Virus record (IMG/VR): IMGVR_UViG_3300035228_000190 | Span: 1 to 21,103 of that record | DNA from: a virus | Reading direction: 5' to 3' (one strand) | Length of the DNA stretch: 21,103 nucleotides | Shown: one piece after another, positions 8,717-15,944 of the stretch | How positions within the stretch are numbered: the first letter of the stretch is position 1 | How the letters are laid out: every line of letters starts with the position of its first letter | Translations under genes and position numbers: made by a program | Notes under the pieces: model-generated | Databases searched by the model: none | What the model was told of the DNA's origin: nothing | The model's input: the letters and a program-made list of their open reading frames with translations, nothing else

Positions 8717-10765
8717 TTATCCTACTATGTTATAGATTGATTTAACTACCATCATCTCAAAGTTGTTACCATCAACAGCAGAGAATCCAGGAACCTTTGA
8801 TTGATTAGCACCAGAGTTAGACAATGATTGTCCATTCTTACCCTGTCCTGCAGGAACCAACACCACATTTATTTGTGTATCACCAGCTCCTGCAGGTATA
8901 TTGATTTGCATAGGACTACTTTTGGTATTTGCTACCTTAGCAGGTCCTCTCATATCTTTAGTATCATCGCTTCTTTGAGTTCCAGAACTAGTTCCCCCAA
9001 ACCTTGCAACTAATGCATTTACATCTTTTTGGAGTTGTCTTGATTGTTGAAAGTCCCTTGAATTTATAGCACCACTACCAAATTGTGACCAAGGTATATC
9101 AAATGCTTTACCAGCATAGTGATATGATGTATCAGCGTGTTTTCCTTTAGTGGTAGATCCAATTTCATACTTACGTCCTGAAGGACTTTCACCTGCTGCT
9201 AATGCATTTTGCACTGAAATACGAAGGTTCTCAGAAGAGAAAGCATAGTGATCATGTGCGTTTGATGCAGTTCCATGATCTGCTCTGTATCCTCTTCTCC
9301 CAGGTTCTCCATGAAGATGTTCAACAATACCACCACCCTGCATAGCCATAATCTGACCACCACCAGATGCCATCTGAACCTTACCCATCTTAGGTCTGTT
9401 GGTTCCTCCAGCAGCAGCATTAGCAGCAAGTAGATTATCTCTACCATACATATCTCCTGCCTTATTGCTCATCACAACTTCACCAGGAGAGAGTGCCACA
9501 AGTTGCGTATCAGGTCCAGCACCTGTTATTTGTATTCCAGTATTACCTTCTACCTTACCACCACCATCCATAGTTGGTGCAGTGAAAGTTACTGGTCCAC
9601 CTTGATTGGGAGGTTGTCCAGCAAGTGGTATAGGTTGGATTTGCATCAATGGAATCAGTGGTATTCTGGGAAGAGTAATTCCACCACCACCAAATATAGA
9701 AAGAGCATTATTAATTTGCTTCTCCATATCCCCAATAGCTGTGTTTATAGCATTGAGAGCCTGATTAATAGGCATTATGACATTATCATATATCAATGTG
9801 ATAAGACTATTGAGAAGACCAATGATGCCATTGATCAACCCTTTCCACATCTTATCAAAGTTGCCAGCAGGGTCTTGTAAGAATTTAAGTAACCATACAA
9901 AGGCACCACCCATCAGCGTTTGTATAACGAAGTTCTTAATGAAATCAAAGATACCCATTGCTGGTTTCATTATCTTCTCAGCCATTCCTTTTATCTTAGA
10001 GGACTTCCCTTCTTCTAGTACTGCCTCTCTTGCTGTTCTCTTTGTCTTCTGCTTATCTTTATCTGCTTTAGTTGCTTGCTTCTTCTCTAACTGCAGTTGC
10101 TTAGATAAAGTTTCAAGTATTCCTTCAAGATTCTTTTCAATAGTTGTAAGACTTGGCGCTAAAACATTCTTGATGAACTCCATTGTCTCATCAATCTTTT
10201 CTTCTCCTACCTCGTCTTCAACTTCTTCTAATCCTTCCTCCACTTTCTTATCTAAACCAGGAGGGAGCGCCTTGAGATTCTTACCTGGTGAGGTAGCGAT
10301 ATCACTAGCAGCATTGAAGAAACTATCTTTATTAACTTTCTTTTTCTTAACTGTAAATCTGCCAGTCTTTGTCTTTACTCTTTTATATTCATCAGTCAGT
10401 AATTCTGTTTCTTCTGTGGGAATTTTGCTGTCTGCCATCCTAGCAGCCATCATCTTCTCTTTTAGAAGAGTTTTATATGTACCATAGTCAATATCATTTA
10501 CATCTTGTTGACCTAAGAGAGTCAGTATTCTCTCATCAACTTCTTCAGAAACTAACTCTTCTTCTGTATCATCTACTTTAGGAATAATTGCAAGGGCAGA
10601 AGAATCTTCAGATTCATCAGAGGATGCATTTTGAATAGAATCAATCAGTGCGTCTAAACCTGCTGGAACATCCTCAGATTTCTTGGCGTCTTGAAGTTCC
10701 TTGATGAGCTTTTCAGCAGCAGCCTTCTTACCAGATGGACCTTTTCTTTGGATTCTCCTAGCCAT
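8717..10765 (-). CDS. Tape-measure/hub-associated virion protein with M15-peptidase-like motif
   Basis: The 682-aa protein starts with a charged, probably coiled-coil N-terminus (about 1-245, rich in Lys and Glu). A hydrophobic region at about 265-350 includes FVIQTLMGGAFVWLLKFL. A Gly/Pro-rich centre follows (about 375-480), with LSPGEVVMSNKAGDMYGRDN, a string common in phage tail-length proteins. The C-terminal domain (about 480-600) has the His-rich EHLHGEPGRRGYRADHG and NAHDHYAFS, then SYHYAGKAFDIPW. The last fits S-x-H-x-x-G-x-A-x-D of M15 D,D-peptidases (Ser547, His549, Gly552, Ala554, Asp556). The usual second His-x-His near the end of that fold is not obvious, so activity is uncertain. 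Position after gp51 and before the gp27-like hub suggests a tail-core protein. Its ATG overlaps the end of gp51 by 8 bases. Confidence 0.7.
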   Translation of the reverse strand: MARRIQRKGPSGKKAAAEKLIKELQDAKKSEDVPAGLDALIDSIQNASSDESEDSSALAIIPKVDDTEEELVSEEVDERILTLLGQQDVNDIDYGTYKTLLKEKMMAARMADSKIPTEETELLTDEYKRVKTKTGRFTVKKKKVNKDSFFNAASDIATSPGKNLKALPPGLDKKVEEGLEEVEDEVGEEKIDETMEFIKNVLAPSLTTIEKNLEGILETLSKQLQLEKKQATKADKDKQKTKRTAREAVLEEGKSSKIKGMAEKIMKPAMGIFDFIKNFVIQTLMGGAFVWLLKFLQDPAGNFDKMWKGLINGIIGLLNSLITLIYDNVIMPINQALNAINTAIGDMEKQINNALSIFGGGGITLPRIPLIPLMQIQPIPLAGQPPNQGGPVTFTAPTMDGGGKVEGNTGIQITGAGPDTQLVALSPGEVVMSNKAGDMYGRDNLLAANAAAGGTNRPKMGKVQMASGGGQIMAMQGGGIVEHLHGEPGRRGYRADHGTASNAHDHYAFSSENLRISVQNALAAGESPSGRKYEIGSTTKGKHADTSYHYAGKAFDIPWSQFGSGAINSRDFQQSRQLQKDVNALVARFGGTSSGTQRSDDTKDMRGPAKVANTKSSPMQINIPAGAGDTQINVVLVPAGQGKNGQSLSNSGANQSKVPGFSAVDGNNFEMMVVKSIYNIVG

Positions 10766-10934
10766 TCCTTGCCTTCATTTTTTGCTCTTCATCTTCTAGG
10801 TGTTGTTGTAGAAGATTTACATAAACATCTCTCTCCCAAGGGATAAGATTTTCAATCTCAGTTAATGAATATTTATGGTACTGCATCAGGGCAAAATTGA
10901 GTTTATAATATCCCTCAAGATCCATATGGATCAT
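10758..10934 (-). CDS. gp51: gp51-like baseplate hub assembly catalyst
   Basis: This 58-residue gene begins at the ATG at 10934, two bases after the gp26 stop. A second in-frame ATG at 10925 is an alternative start and would give 55 residues. The protein contains KLNFALMQYHKYSLTEIENL, then PWERDVYVNLLQQHLEDEEQ. This pattern ('hub of M-Q-x-H-K-Y-S ... P-W-E-R-D-x-Y') is shared by small proteins of T4-like phages and resembles gp51. In T4, gp51 is needed for hub assembly but is not known as a virion part. The order gp26, gp51, then hub genes matches T4. The protein is all-helical by eye. The call is supported by both sequence style and position. Confidence 0.75.
   Translation of the reverse strand: MIHMDLEGYYKLNFALMQYHKYSLTEIENLIPWERDVYVNLLQQHLEDEEQKMKARNG
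10870..10877 (-). promoter_or_regulatory. Possible late promoter octamer inside gp51
   Basis: Read on the minus strand this is CATAAATA, one base from the T4 late consensus TATAAATA. It lies about 105 bases before the ATG of the 682-aa tail protein. It could be a secondary late start for the large hub genes, but it lies within coding sequence and such octamers are common in AT-rich DNA. Confidence 0.25.
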
Positions 10935-10936
10935 GC

Positions 10937-11656
10937 CTATGCGAAAAAACTTGATAGTCCCTCAAGCACTACTTCACTTTTCTTCTTTGTTGTGGGGTTA
11001 GTAACCTTAACTGTATGTGAAAGTTTAGGCATAGTGTTAAAGAACTTCTCAATCTCTTTGAACTGAAGAGAATTCATCTGTCCAAGAAAATCTGTTACTT
11101 CTTCTTTAGAAAAATCTGCAGTTGCCCAAACATCATCCTCACTATAAATCTTATCAATACATGTACCAATTAATTCAAATGATTGATCAACATTTGATTG
11201 ATTATTAAAGTCAAAGTTGTTTTTAATAAACTGATCTAATGAAGGATATTTCATCTCCATCATCAATGTCTCATCAAGTTTAATTTGTTTTGTATGAGTT
11301 TCATCCTCAATAACTTTGATATCATCAAGATTAATCTTGATTGGAATCTCAGTAGTGCCATCATCAGGTGCAATGATATTCAATTCAACTTCTTCTCCAA
11401 CAGACTTACCTCTAATATTTAAAAAGAGATACTCAATATCAAAAGTGGGAAGTGTCTCTACCTTAACCCCCTTAGTTAAAATACAACTCTTGATTACTGC
11501 AGTCATTGCATTTGTAATCTGTTTTGTGTCTTCACTCTCTAAGGCAAGGACCAATAACTTCTCTTCCTTTACTAGGAATGGCCTATACTTAATTGACTTT
11601 TTTGTAGAAGGCAGTTCCAACTCATAAATTGGAGTAGCAATTGTTGGTAAGGGCAT
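10937..11656 (-). CDS. gp26: gp26-like baseplate hub subunit
   Basis: The 239-aa protein begins MPLPTIATPIYELELPSTKK, followed by YRPFLVKEEKLLVLALESED. This start is characteristic of the T4-type baseplate protein family that includes gp26 (208 aa in T4). The middle holds beta strands (EVELNIIAPDDGTTEIPIKI) and the C-terminus is helical (FLGQMNSLQFKEIEKFFNTM). It is expected to join the hub during baseplate assembly, together with gp51 encoded directly downstream. A candidate late promoter lies 29-36 bases before the ATG, and AGG about 7 bases upstream may serve as a weak ribosome site. It appears to head the minus-strand hub operon. Confidence 0.85.
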   Translation of the reverse strand: MPLPTIATPIYELELPSTKKSIKYRPFLVKEEKLLVLALESEDTKQITNAMTAVIKSCILTKGVKVETLPTFDIEYLFLNIRGKSVGEEVELNIIAPDDGTTEIPIKINLDDIKVIEDETHTKQIKLDETLMMEMKYPSLDQFIKNNFDFNNQSNVDQSFELIGTCIDKIYSEDDVWATADFSKEEVTDFLGQMNSLQFKEIEKFFNTMPKLSHTVKVTNPTTKKKSEVVLEGLSSFFA

Positions 11657-11684
11657 AACAACCTAATGATTATTTCAGTGTGAA

Positions 11685-11692
11685 TATTTATC
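11685..11692 (-). promoter_or_regulatory. Late promoter octamer upstream of gp26
   Basis: On the minus strand this reads GATAAATA, seven of eight bases of the T4 late promoter. It sits in the short gap just after the stop of the gp54-like gene. By analogy with T4 spacing, transcription would start near 11679, about 23 bases before the gp26 ATG. Placement in one of the few non-coding gaps of this strand makes it credible. Confidence 0.55.
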
Positions 11693-11693
11693 T

Positions 11694-12512
11694 CTACTGT
11701 AGAAAGGTAGGAATTTTAGGAAGATCAAGTCCCAGATCAATACCAGAATTAAAGTCAACACTAGATGCTATGGGATCCCTCCAAAAATCTTGATTAAAAT
11801 TAAAACTAGATTCATCAAAAGTGGATATATTGAGAGGATTATTTATACCAGTTTCAAAGGGTATTGGTGTTGAATTATTTGGATCATATGGGTTCTTAAT
11901 ACCAGATGCCTTAGTCAATGTATACCTCACATAAGAGAATGAAACAGTGACCTTAAGTATATCACTAGCAGAATAAGAAACTGGTATTGCATTCATTGCG
12001 ATTGGAAATGCATCAATGAAATTATAATACAATGCCTTATTAGAGGCATCCTTCTCAAATTTAGAGACATAGATACTTGTCTTATAACTTTTTGGATAAG
12101 ACATTCTGTATCCAGCACTAACATTATTGTAACCATTATAAGATCTTCCTCCCTGTCCCATACCAGAGATGAAATCAATCCATCCATCAAAAAATTCTAT
12201 CACATTATAATTCTTATCAACATAGAACGTCATGTCTATATTATTATCATATATCCTTCTATAAGCCATCTTCTCAGACACACCCATATAGTCTGAAGTA
12301 ACATCATGAGTTGCTAAAGAACTACCAGGAAGTGTTGTATCACTACATAGGAGATCAATATCTCTACCATGCTTCTGATACACACCTCCCATTGCTTTAT
12401 CAACAGCACTAGGTGGTTGAATTTTCACCTGATAGACTGAGGTTTGAGCAAGATTCATGATCCTGCTCTTCAATTCTGAAGTACCTATACTATTTGGTTT
12501 TGGTCCTGCCAT
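11694..12512 (-). CDS. gp54: Tail-tube-fold protein, probable gp54 baseplate-tube junction protein
   Basis: The 272-aa protein has NLAQTSVYQVKIQPPSAVDK near the start, then HDVTSDYMGVSEKMAYRRIYD, NIDMTFYVDKNYNVIEFFDG and KVTVSFSYVRYTLTK near residue 200. A beta-rich core ending in 'SFSYVRYTL' is typical of the gp19/gp54 tail-tube fold. The major tube protein gp19 is usually encoded beside the sheath gene, and that is not the context here. The neighbours gp26, gp48 and gp53 fit gp54 (320 aa in T4), the initiator that seats the first tube ring on the baseplate. A paralogous tube protein cannot be excluded. The gene is divergent from gp4, with only 31 bases between the two ATGs. Confidence 0.65.
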   Translation of the reverse strand: MAGPKPNSIGTSELKSRIMNLAQTSVYQVKIQPPSAVDKAMGGVYQKHGRDIDLLCSDTTLPGSSLATHDVTSDYMGVSEKMAYRRIYDNNIDMTFYVDKNYNVIEFFDGWIDFISGMGQGGRSYNGYNNVSAGYRMSYPKSYKTSIYVSKFEKDASNKALYYNFIDAFPIAMNAIPVSYSASDILKVTVSFSYVRYTLTKASGIKNPYDPNNSTPIPFETGINNPLNISTFDESSFNFNQDFWRDPIASSVDFNSGIDLGLDLPKIPTFLQ

Positions 12513-12513
12513 C

Positions 12514-12521
12514 TATAAATA
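12514..12521 (+). promoter_or_regulatory. Late promoter, exact T4 consensus
   Basis: TATAAATA matches the T4 late promoter exactly and lies in the 31-bp gap between the divergent gp54-like and gp4 genes. Expected transcription would begin near 12527, about 17 bases before the gp4 ATG. It faces the plus-strand island (gp4, unknown, gp48, gp53). No matching octamer is seen in the gap for the opposite direction. Confidence 0.7.
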
Positions 12522-12543
12522 GGCGTGATTACTATTACTATGT

Positions 12544-13026
12544 ATGGCGGCAGCTATAAAGTCAGTCTATAAACCGACTTATCCTGAAAAATATCAGGGT
12601 GACTCTAACAATATAGTATGTCGTTCCTCTTGGGAGCGCATCTTTTGTAAGTGGTGTGATCATAATAATAATATCTTGAAGTGGGCTAGTGAAGAGTTTT
12701 CAATCCCATATGTATCACCTAAGGATGGAAGGGTTCATAGATATTATCCTGACTATCTGATTGAAGTTAAAGAAACTAGTGGCAAAATTAAAAAATATAT
12801 CGTTGAAGTAAAACCAAAGAGGCAAACTCTTGAACCAAAGAAACCCTCTAGGACAACTAAGACATACATCAATGAAGTGACTACCTATGCAGTCAATCAG
12901 GCTAAATGGGGCGCTGCTAGAGAGTTTGCTATTGATAATGGTGTTGAGTTTATGATAATCACAGAAGACCAATTAGGTATCAAACCATATGGAACAGGAA
13001 GAGTATCTAAAAAACGACACAAATAG
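12544..13026 (+). CDS. gp4: gp4-like head completion protein with PD-(D/E)XK nuclease-like core
   Basis: The 160-aa protein has the gp4-family opening YKPTYPEKYQGD, then CRSSWERIFCKWCDHN and HRYYPDYLIEVKE. It later has KKYIVEVKPK, followed by PKKPSRTTKTYINEV. T4 gp4 (about 150 aa) acts in completing DNA-filled heads before tail joining. The visible residues Glu31, Asp70, Glu88 and Lys90 fit a PD-(D/E)XK or TnsA-like nuclease arrangement (PDYLIEV ... VEVK), which suggests DNA-end trimming or binding. That activity is inferred. The ATG at 12544 is the only good start; there is no clear Shine-Dalgarno within normal distance. The 3' end overlaps the next gene by 38 bases. Confidence 0.85.
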   Translation: MAAAIKSVYKPTYPEKYQGDSNNIVCRSSWERIFCKWCDHNNNILKWASEEFSIPYVSPKDGRVHRYYPDYLIEVKETSGKIKKYIVEVKPKRQTLEPKKPSRTTKTYINEVTTYAVNQAKWGAAREFAIDNGVEFMIITEDQLGIKPYGTGRVSKKRHK

Positions 13027-13381
13027 ATTAGAGTATGTGGTTGATGACATTATCAATGAACTAACTCCTGATGATAGGATGCTTGCGTTGTTAGGTGCTC
13101 TGCCTGAAGTTGAGGTTGTTCCTGATGTTGGTAGATATTATACCTTCATCTATACTCCCAAGACACCTAGGATTCAATATGATGAGTTCCCTTTAATTGC
13201 TTGTATTGATGTCTTAGAGTGGGGATTCAAAGGCATCAACTATCATTGGGCAGCAACAGGTCAAAACCCATTCAGAAATTATACATGGGATGAAGTTCAA
13301 AGCAATCTACACGTCATCTACCCACTTGAACTAAATGATGCCAGGTCAATTCCATATCAAAATTTCAAGATAAATACTTAA
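12989..13381 (+). CDS. Conserved-looking virion or assembly protein, unknown
   Basis: This 130-aa frame starts at 12989 inside the end of gp4 and runs nearly to gp48. A downstream ATG at 13079 (residue 31) is an alternative start. The core reads GRYYTFIYTPKTPRIQYDEF, then PLIACIDVLEWGFKGINYHW and NPFRNYTWDEVQ. The pattern 'Y-x-F-x-Y-x-P-K ... Y-D-x-F-P-L-I ... G-F-x-G-x-N-x-H' resembles small proteins found near structural genes of many contractile phages, for which I know no function. It has no membrane segment or signal peptide. Its place between gp4 and gp48 suggests a role in late assembly. The 38-base overlap with gp4 implies coupled translation if the upstream start is used. Confidence 0.7.
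   Translation: MEQEEYLKNDTNRLEYVVDDIINELTPDDRMLALLGALPEVEVVPDVGRYYTFIYTPKTPRIQYDEFPLIACIDVLEWGFKGINYHWAATGQNPFRNYTWDEVQSNLHVIYPLELNDARSIPYQNFKINT
13369..13376 (+). promoter_or_regulatory. Late promoter octamer upstream of gp48
   Basis: GATAAATA differs from the T4 late consensus at one base and ends 15 bases before the gp48 ATG. It lies at the very end of the preceding gene. Transcription from it would leave a leader of only about 10 bases. Confidence 0.45.
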
Positions 13382-13391
13382 AAATATTCTG

Positions 13392-14843
13392 ATGGCTCAG
13401 ATAACCACTAAAACATCATTTTATGGTGTCCCTACAAAACTATTAGTTAATACTAATACTGGTCAGGCAGAAGTATTTCTTGATGGAGCCTTCTTTGGTG
13501 ACACCAAAGTAGCAGAAGTTGGCGCTAATAATGATTGGAAAATAACTAATCTTTCCAAACTAACAAAGAATTTAAACAATAACCGTTCATTGGAAGGTAA
13601 ATCTAGTCTACCAGATACTGAAGTAAATAAAATATTCTACTCACAAAAATATGGAGCTAGACAATATAATAACCAAAGAGCAGCTGTTTTTAAAAACCCA
13701 AAAAATTATGATACTGGTCTAACTGGAGAACAAATAAAAACCAGGCAAACAGAGTTTTTTACTCTCAAAATCCCAGGAGCAGTAGATCCAATAACTGGAA
13801 ATAAGATTTCTAATGATGGTAAGCAGACAGTTATAGCAAATCCAGACAATACCCCAGATCCAGCACCACTACCAGCACCAGCAGCACCAGCAGCACCAGG
13901 TTCACCAGGTTCAGAGAATCCAGGGTCCCCTGCATCTCCTGCAAATCCTACAGCATTAGGACCTAAAGTTGCACCTTCAACACTAAGATATCCTACAGGA
14001 AAACCACCTGATGGATTCCCATTTGATTTTATACAAATAACATCATACAAATATGTAGCATCTAGTCTTGATTATATCAGCAGTCAAAATAAGGTAGGTG
14101 GAGGTGTAGGAAGTAGATATGCCACAGAAGATCCTATTACCACTGTCAGTTTGCCTATGCAACCAAATCTATCTGAATCTCATTCAGTTGGTTGGGGAGG
14201 AGATTCTTTAGATCCAATCAAAGCAATGTTAGCTAATGCATCAATGGGAGCAATAAAGGATATAAGTAGTATTAAAAACATACAAAATCAAATAGGGAAA
14301 TTAGGTAACAATATTTCGGAATTGGGTAGTGATCCTGCTACAATATCATTCATAGCAGCATACTTTGCAGGACAGGCAGTTGGTGCAAACATCACAGGAA
14401 GAACTACTGGTCAAGTGATCAATCCTAATATGGAATTGCTGTTCAATGGTCCTACATTAAGAACATTTAATTTTCAGTTCAGACTCACACCAAGAGATGA
14501 TGGTGAAGCAAAAGTGATCAGACAAATTATCAAATCTTTTAAAGCAAATATGGCTGTACAAAGATCTACATCCAATCTCTTTCTGATGGCTCCAAATATA
14601 TTCAAACTTAAATACATTTCAGCAGATGGAAGTACTGCCACACAACAACACCCCTTCTTAAATAAGTTTAAGCCTTGTGCTATGACTGCATTCAATGTGA
14701 ACTACACACCTGATGGTTCTTATATGACCTTTGAAAACAAATCTCTTACATCATATGATATAAGTATGGCTTTCAGTGAACTTGAGCCTATCTATCAAGA
14801 TGATCACACTACAGATTACAACTCTAACGATATGGGATTCTAA
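13392..14843 (+). CDS. gp48: gp48-like baseplate tail-tube cap protein
   Basis: The 483-aa protein is longer than T4 gp48 (364 aa). The N-terminus (1-150) is variable and polar. Residues about 154-190 form a Pro/Ala/Gly/Ser-rich linker. The C-terminal two thirds carries the conserved-looking part: DGFPFDFIQITSYKYVASSL, NPNMELLFNGPTLRTFNFQF with RLTPRD, and FNVNYTPDGSYMTFENKSL. A motif of 'N-x-x-x-x-L-F-x-G-P-x-x-R-x-F-x-F-x-F' is typical of gp48 proteins of T4-like phages. In T4 gp48 sits on the hub and, with gp54, starts tube polymerisation. Here it lies three bases before gp53. Confidence 0.8.
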   Translation: MAQITTKTSFYGVPTKLLVNTNTGQAEVFLDGAFFGDTKVAEVGANNDWKITNLSKLTKNLNNNRSLEGKSSLPDTEVNKIFYSQKYGARQYNNQRAAVFKNPKNYDTGLTGEQIKTRQTEFFTLKIPGAVDPITGNKISNDGKQTVIANPDNTPDPAPLPAPAAPAAPGSPGSENPGSPASPANPTALGPKVAPSTLRYPTGKPPDGFPFDFIQITSYKYVASSLDYISSQNKVGGGVGSRYATEDPITTVSLPMQPNLSESHSVGWGGDSLDPIKAMLANASMGAIKDISSIKNIQNQIGKLGNNISELGSDPATISFIAAYFAGQAVGANITGRTTGQVINPNMELLFNGPTLRTFNFQFRLTPRDDGEAKVIRQIIKSFKANMAVQRSTSNLFLMAPNIFKLKYISADGSTATQQHPFLNKFKPCAMTAFNVNYTPDGSYMTFENKSLTSYDISMAFSELEPIYQDDHTTDYNSNDMGF

Positions 14844-14845
14844 CA

Positions 14846-15514
14846 ATGTCACTACCTTACTTCAGATATCTTCCTAACATTGATTATGTGAGTCGCTTAC
14901 CAGACTCTAAGTATATTGGTGACTATGTTCAGGTAAAGAATCTTTTTAGAAGAGCAAAGATTAATCCTGAACTCTTTCAAAATATCAACTTCTTTACTAA
15001 GTATACTATTATTGGTAATGAGAGACCAGACAATGTTGCTTATACCTTATATGATAACCCATACTTAGATTGGTTAGTTCTTCTTGCTAACAACATTATC
15101 AATGTAGAAGAAGAGTGGCCATTAACTCAGCAATCTTTCTTCAACTATATGTTGAGTAAGTATGGATCAGAGACTGCTTTCAATGAACCACATCATTATG
15201 AAACTTCAGAAGTAAAGGATAGTAATGGCAGGGTTGTTATGAAAAAAGGTCTTGAAGTTCCTGATGGTTACTCTATCACATACTTTGATAGTGGTAATAA
15301 TCAATTAGTGACTAATAATAACATATCTATAGTAGTCACAAACTATGATTATGAAGATAAGATTCAAGATAGTAAAAGAAATATCTTTGTGGTGAAAGGT
15401 CAATATCTTTCTCAGATAATCAATGATCTAGAAGATGGTCTTCTCTATAAGAGTGGCAGTTCTCAATATATTTCTGAGAATATCGCAAAAGCAGATAATA
15501 TTAGACTCTACTAA
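14846..15514 (+). CDS. gp53: gp53-like baseplate wedge protein
   Basis: The 222-aa protein (T4 gp53: 196 aa) opens with PYFRYLPNIDYVSRL. It then shows RPDNVAYTLYDNPYLDWLVL with LANNIINVEEEWPLTQQSFF and LSKYGSE. The sequence 'P-x-x-x-A-x-x-x-Y-x-N-P-x-L-x-W-x-x-L-x-x-N' is the recognisable gp53 core. In T4 gp53 completes the wedge and links wedges around the hub. The C-terminus is more variable here. The gene ends the plus-strand island and is followed by a G/C-rich hairpin. Confidence 0.85.
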   Translation: MSLPYFRYLPNIDYVSRLPDSKYIGDYVQVKNLFRRAKINPELFQNINFFTKYTIIGNERPDNVAYTLYDNPYLDWLVLLANNIINVEEEWPLTQQSFFNYMLSKYGSETAFNEPHHYETSEVKDSNGRVVMKKGLEVPDGYSITYFDSGNNQLVTNNNISIVVTNYDYEDKIQDSKRNIFVVKGQYLSQIINDLEDGLLYKSGSSQYISENIAKADNIRLY

Positions 15515-15521
15515 TAGACAT

Positions 15522-15551
15522 AAAGAAGGGGGGAAACATCCCCCCCTTTCT
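15522..15551. terminator. G6/C6 hairpin between convergent genes
   Basis: A run of six G (15528-15533) pairs with the C run at 15540-15546 across a short AAACAT loop, flanked by A-rich and T-rich sequence. It lies between the stops of gp53 (plus) and the 60-aa gene (minus), and could end transcription from both sides. Confidence 0.75.
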
Positions 15552-15553
15552 AA

Positions 15554-15736
15554 TTATTGAAGAATCCTCCTACAAACTCTCTTACATGAGGCTTGATTTT
15601 CATCGCATTCAATAAGACAGTTATAATAATCGTTGATTAGATTAGATTCCTCAAGGGTCCTATCAAGAGTATGACTCAAACTATCAACTTCTTGCCTCCA
15701 TCCTTCTAATTGGTTGTGTGAAATTAAGTTGTGCAT
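15554..15736 (-). CDS. 60-aa protein with paired CX3C motifs
   Basis: The gene has a strong ribosome site (GGAGG, 4 bases before the ATG) and its own terminator region. The protein is helical: LEGWRQEVDSLSHTLDRTLE, then SNLINDYYNCLIECDENQ and CKRVCRRIL. Four cysteines at 40, 44, 51 and 55 form C-x3-C-x6-C-x3-C, a pattern that fits a helical hairpin closed by two disulphides or a metal site. I do not know its function. It sits alone between two terminators, separate from the baseplate and replication blocks. A gene this short would be doubtful on length alone, but the ribosome site and ordered cysteines argue that it is real. Confidence 0.7.
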   Translation of the reverse strand: MHNLISHNQLEGWRQEVDSLSHTLDRTLEESNLINDYYNCLIECDENQASCKRVCRRILQ

Positions 15737-15888
15737 TTTACCTCCACAAATAACTTAGACATCATATAGATGTGATCTTTATGAACCTCCATAATTCTAG
15801 TGTATCTATACAGATTTAGAGCATTTTTCAATTGTGTTGAAATAAAAATTTATGCCTACTTATTAATACCTATGAACTTAATGGGGAC
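15737..15888 (-). other. Non-coding leader of the 60-aa gene
   Basis: About 150 bases without a convincing gene lie between the gp32 terminator and the 60-aa gene. They are AT-rich and contain the ribosome site of that gene at the left end and one weak promoter-like octamer at 15803-15810. I see no tRNA or clear RNA fold. Confidence 0.5.
15803..15810 (-). promoter_or_regulatory. Possible promoter for the 60-aa gene
   Basis: On the minus strand this reads TATAGATA, one base from the late consensus. A TTGAAA lies 15 bases upstream, which is short for a sigma70 spacer. Either reading would give a leader of about 60-70 bases. Confidence 0.3.
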
Positions 15889-15922
15889 AAAAAAAATGGT
15901 GGGAAAAAATTCCCACCATTTT
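15889..15922 (-). terminator. Intrinsic terminator of gp32
   Basis: A perfect 13-bp inverted repeat (left arm 15893-15905, right arm 15910-15922) has a 4-base loop. In the minus-strand transcript it is followed by a run of eight U (15896-15889), overlapping the outer A-U pairs. It begins 23 bases after the gp32 stop. The near-perfect A/T symmetry means it could also act on the plus strand. Confidence 0.9.
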
Positions 15923-15944
15923 GAAACTAAAAGTTGATTTTCCC

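Noticed and set aside
9777-10487. Plus-strand frame of 236 codons opposite the 682-aa tail protein
   Set aside because: It is the antisense of a real gene, with a Ser/Phe/Leu-rich composition typical of the complement of Lys/Glu-rich coding. It has no motif or ribosome site.
15737-15944. tRNA or small RNA gene in the largest non-coding gap
   Set aside because: No cloverleaf or T-loop-like sequence was seen. The only strong fold is the gp32 terminator.
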